NCBI GenBank assembly: GCA_031284065.1
Contig: JAITAP010000215.1
Location: 1 to 14,615, forward strand
DNA from: Prevotellaceae bacterium
GTDB taxonomy: Bacteria; Bacteroidota; Bacteroidia; Bacteroidales; UBA932
DNA: 14,615 nucleotides
Direction of reading: 5' to 3'
Positions 13,967 through 14,615 of this stretch are shown here, piece after piece; positions within the stretch are counted from its first letter, which is position 1, and each line of letters opens with the position of its first letter. The notes beneath the pieces were generated by a model that was not told where the DNA came from, did no database searches, and saw nothing but the letters and a program-made list of their open reading frames with translations. A program made the translations under genes and the position numbers.

Positions 13967-14515
13967 ATGAAAAAAATGGGAATAGAAAGGGTACGGACAA
14001 TGAATTACCGTAAGTTCTACGCGCTGCTGGGGCGGCTTCCCGGCGCGGAGAAAGGGGAGCTGGCGCTACAGTTCACGGCGGGCAGGACGGATAGCCTGGC
14101 GGCTATGCGCCCTGAGGAGTACTTTAGCATGTTGGGGGCCATGGAGGCTACGGTTCGCGGCGAGGGCGACCGGTACGCGGCTATGGACAAGCTTCGCAAG
14201 CGGCTCATAGCGTGCATTGGGGGGTACCTCACGGCGATGGGTCGCAATGGCAACATTGAGCTGATTAAGGCGCTGGCGTGCCGCGCGAGCGGGCACGGGA
14301 AGTTTAACGACATCCCGCCGGACAGGCTGAAGAGCCTTTACAACGCCTTTTTGAAGCGTCAAAAGGACATAAAGGCGGCTGGGGAGGTTAGCCCAGACGC
14401 TCCGGTGCGCGAGCTGGAGGCGCGGCTGGCGGCGGCGGTGCGTGGCGAGCAGTACGAGCTGGCGGCGGGGCTACAAGAACGAATTAATTTTTTGTCCACA
14501 GATTACACGGATTAG
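13967..14515 (+). CDS. Phage protein in the GemA position, with C-terminal UVR-like motif
   Basis: The product is 182 residues from ATG 13967. The frame is open to ATG 13904, but that extension comes from the repeat junction and looks unlike protein; ATG 14000 (MNYRKFYALLGRLPGAEKGE) is also possible. The core LRKRLIACIGGYL, then GHGKFNDIPPDRLKSLYNAF, recalls a family common in Bacteroidota phages and has the layout of Mu gp16 (GemA), so a GemA/DUF1018-like relation is possible. Near the end ELEARLAAAVRGEQYELAAG followed by LQERI resembles the UVR motif of UvrB/UvrC, which mediates protein-protein contact. The last residues (STDYTD) are encoded by a repeat-like sequence. Function is not known. 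Confidence 0.6.
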   Translation: MKKMGIERVRTMNYRKFYALLGRLPGAEKGELALQFTAGRTDSLAAMRPEEYFSMLGAMEATVRGEGDRYAAMDKLRKRLIACIGGYLTAMGRNGNIELIKALACRASGHGKFNDIPPDRLKSLYNAFLKRQKDIKAAGEVSPDAPVRELEARLAAAVRGEQYELAAGLQERINFLSTDYTD

Positions 14516-14524
14516 CACGGATTA
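14496..14524. repeat. CACGGATTA repeat running into the 3' end of the preceding gene
   Basis: CCACAGATTACACGGATTAG followed by a second CACGGATTA (14506-14514, 14516-14524) resembles a dispersed repeat that I remember as common in Bacteroidota genomes. It codes the final STDYTD and stop of the preceding gene. Confidence 0.45.
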
Positions 14525-14541
14525 TCAAGAACAAAAAAGCT

Positions 14542-14615
14542 ATGAAAAGAGAAGAAAGAATACAGCCATTCAGCAGCCTGTGCGACTTTGCGCACTGGGA
14601 CGATAGGAACTGCGC
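14542..14615 (+). CDS. Phage protein, 5' end only (runs off the window end)
   Basis: An ATG at 14542 with an A-rich leader (AAAAAAGCT) opens a frame still running at the window end, about 24 residues. It begins MKREERIQPFSSLCDFAHWD and has a following Asn-Cys. The short Phe/Trp/Cys pattern recalls small cysteine-containing phage proteins of Bacteroidota, but the fragment is too short to name. It continues the plus-strand operon. Confidence 0.5.
   Translation, partial: MKREERIQPFSSLCDFAHWDDRNC

Overview
The window looks like a chromosomal segment of a Bacteroidota bacterium, most likely order Bacteroidales. The reasons are: promoter-like motifs of the Bacteroidota sigma type (TTTG, 20-21 nt spacer, TAnnTTTG), A-rich leaders rather than clear Shine-Dalgarno sites, a DUF6769-type His-rich protein in front of a CusB/CusA-like operon, and a Mu-like phage whose transposase and repressor belong to the Bacteroidota branch of their families. 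Coding DNA is GC-rich. Intergenic DNA is AT-rich and full of short tandem repeats.

Layout. (1) 1-250, minus strand: the 5' part of an unrecognised charged protein, with a promoter box next to a 7-bp tandem array. (2) 335-538: a MITE-like element with 15-bp terminal inverted repeats and four internal triloop hairpins. A core copy of it recurs at 7518-7610. (3) 541-834: regulatory DNA with several palindromes and a good promoter. (4) 835-7514: a four-gene metal-efflux operon on the plus strand. It encodes a His-rich periplasmic protein (DUF6769-like), an RND adaptor lipoprotein, a CzcA/CusA-type RND pump and a TolC-type outer-membrane channel. The tripartite pump probably exports a divalent metal; the methionine cluster of Cu(I)-type CusA is not visible. 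(5) From about 7.66 kb to the window end: the left part of a transposable (Mu-like) prophage that continues past the window.

Prophage. The left end carries tandem 11-bp and 12-bp repeats, a terminator-like hairpin and an outward-facing promoter. An S24/CI-type repressor follows on the minus strand. The control region has face-to-face promoters over a 22-bp palindrome and a ladder of ATTTG motifs. Next come small early genes, including a minus-strand zinc-ribbon-like gene embedded in the rightward operon and a 58-codon HTH gene in the Ner position. Then come a MuA-type DDE transposase, a MuB-type AAA+ ATPase with an N-terminal HTH, a RecA/RadA-like ATPase, a protein in the Mu GemA position with a C-terminal UVR-like motif, and the start of another gene. 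The repressor would hold the prophage silent. On induction the rightward operon would deliver the transposase and its ATPase partner for replicative transposition.

No complete undescribed system can be proven from this window. The strongest candidates for a second look are the MITE-like hairpin element, the overlapping control region of the prophage, the antisense zinc-ribbon gene, and the recurring 7-bp arrays at gene junctions.
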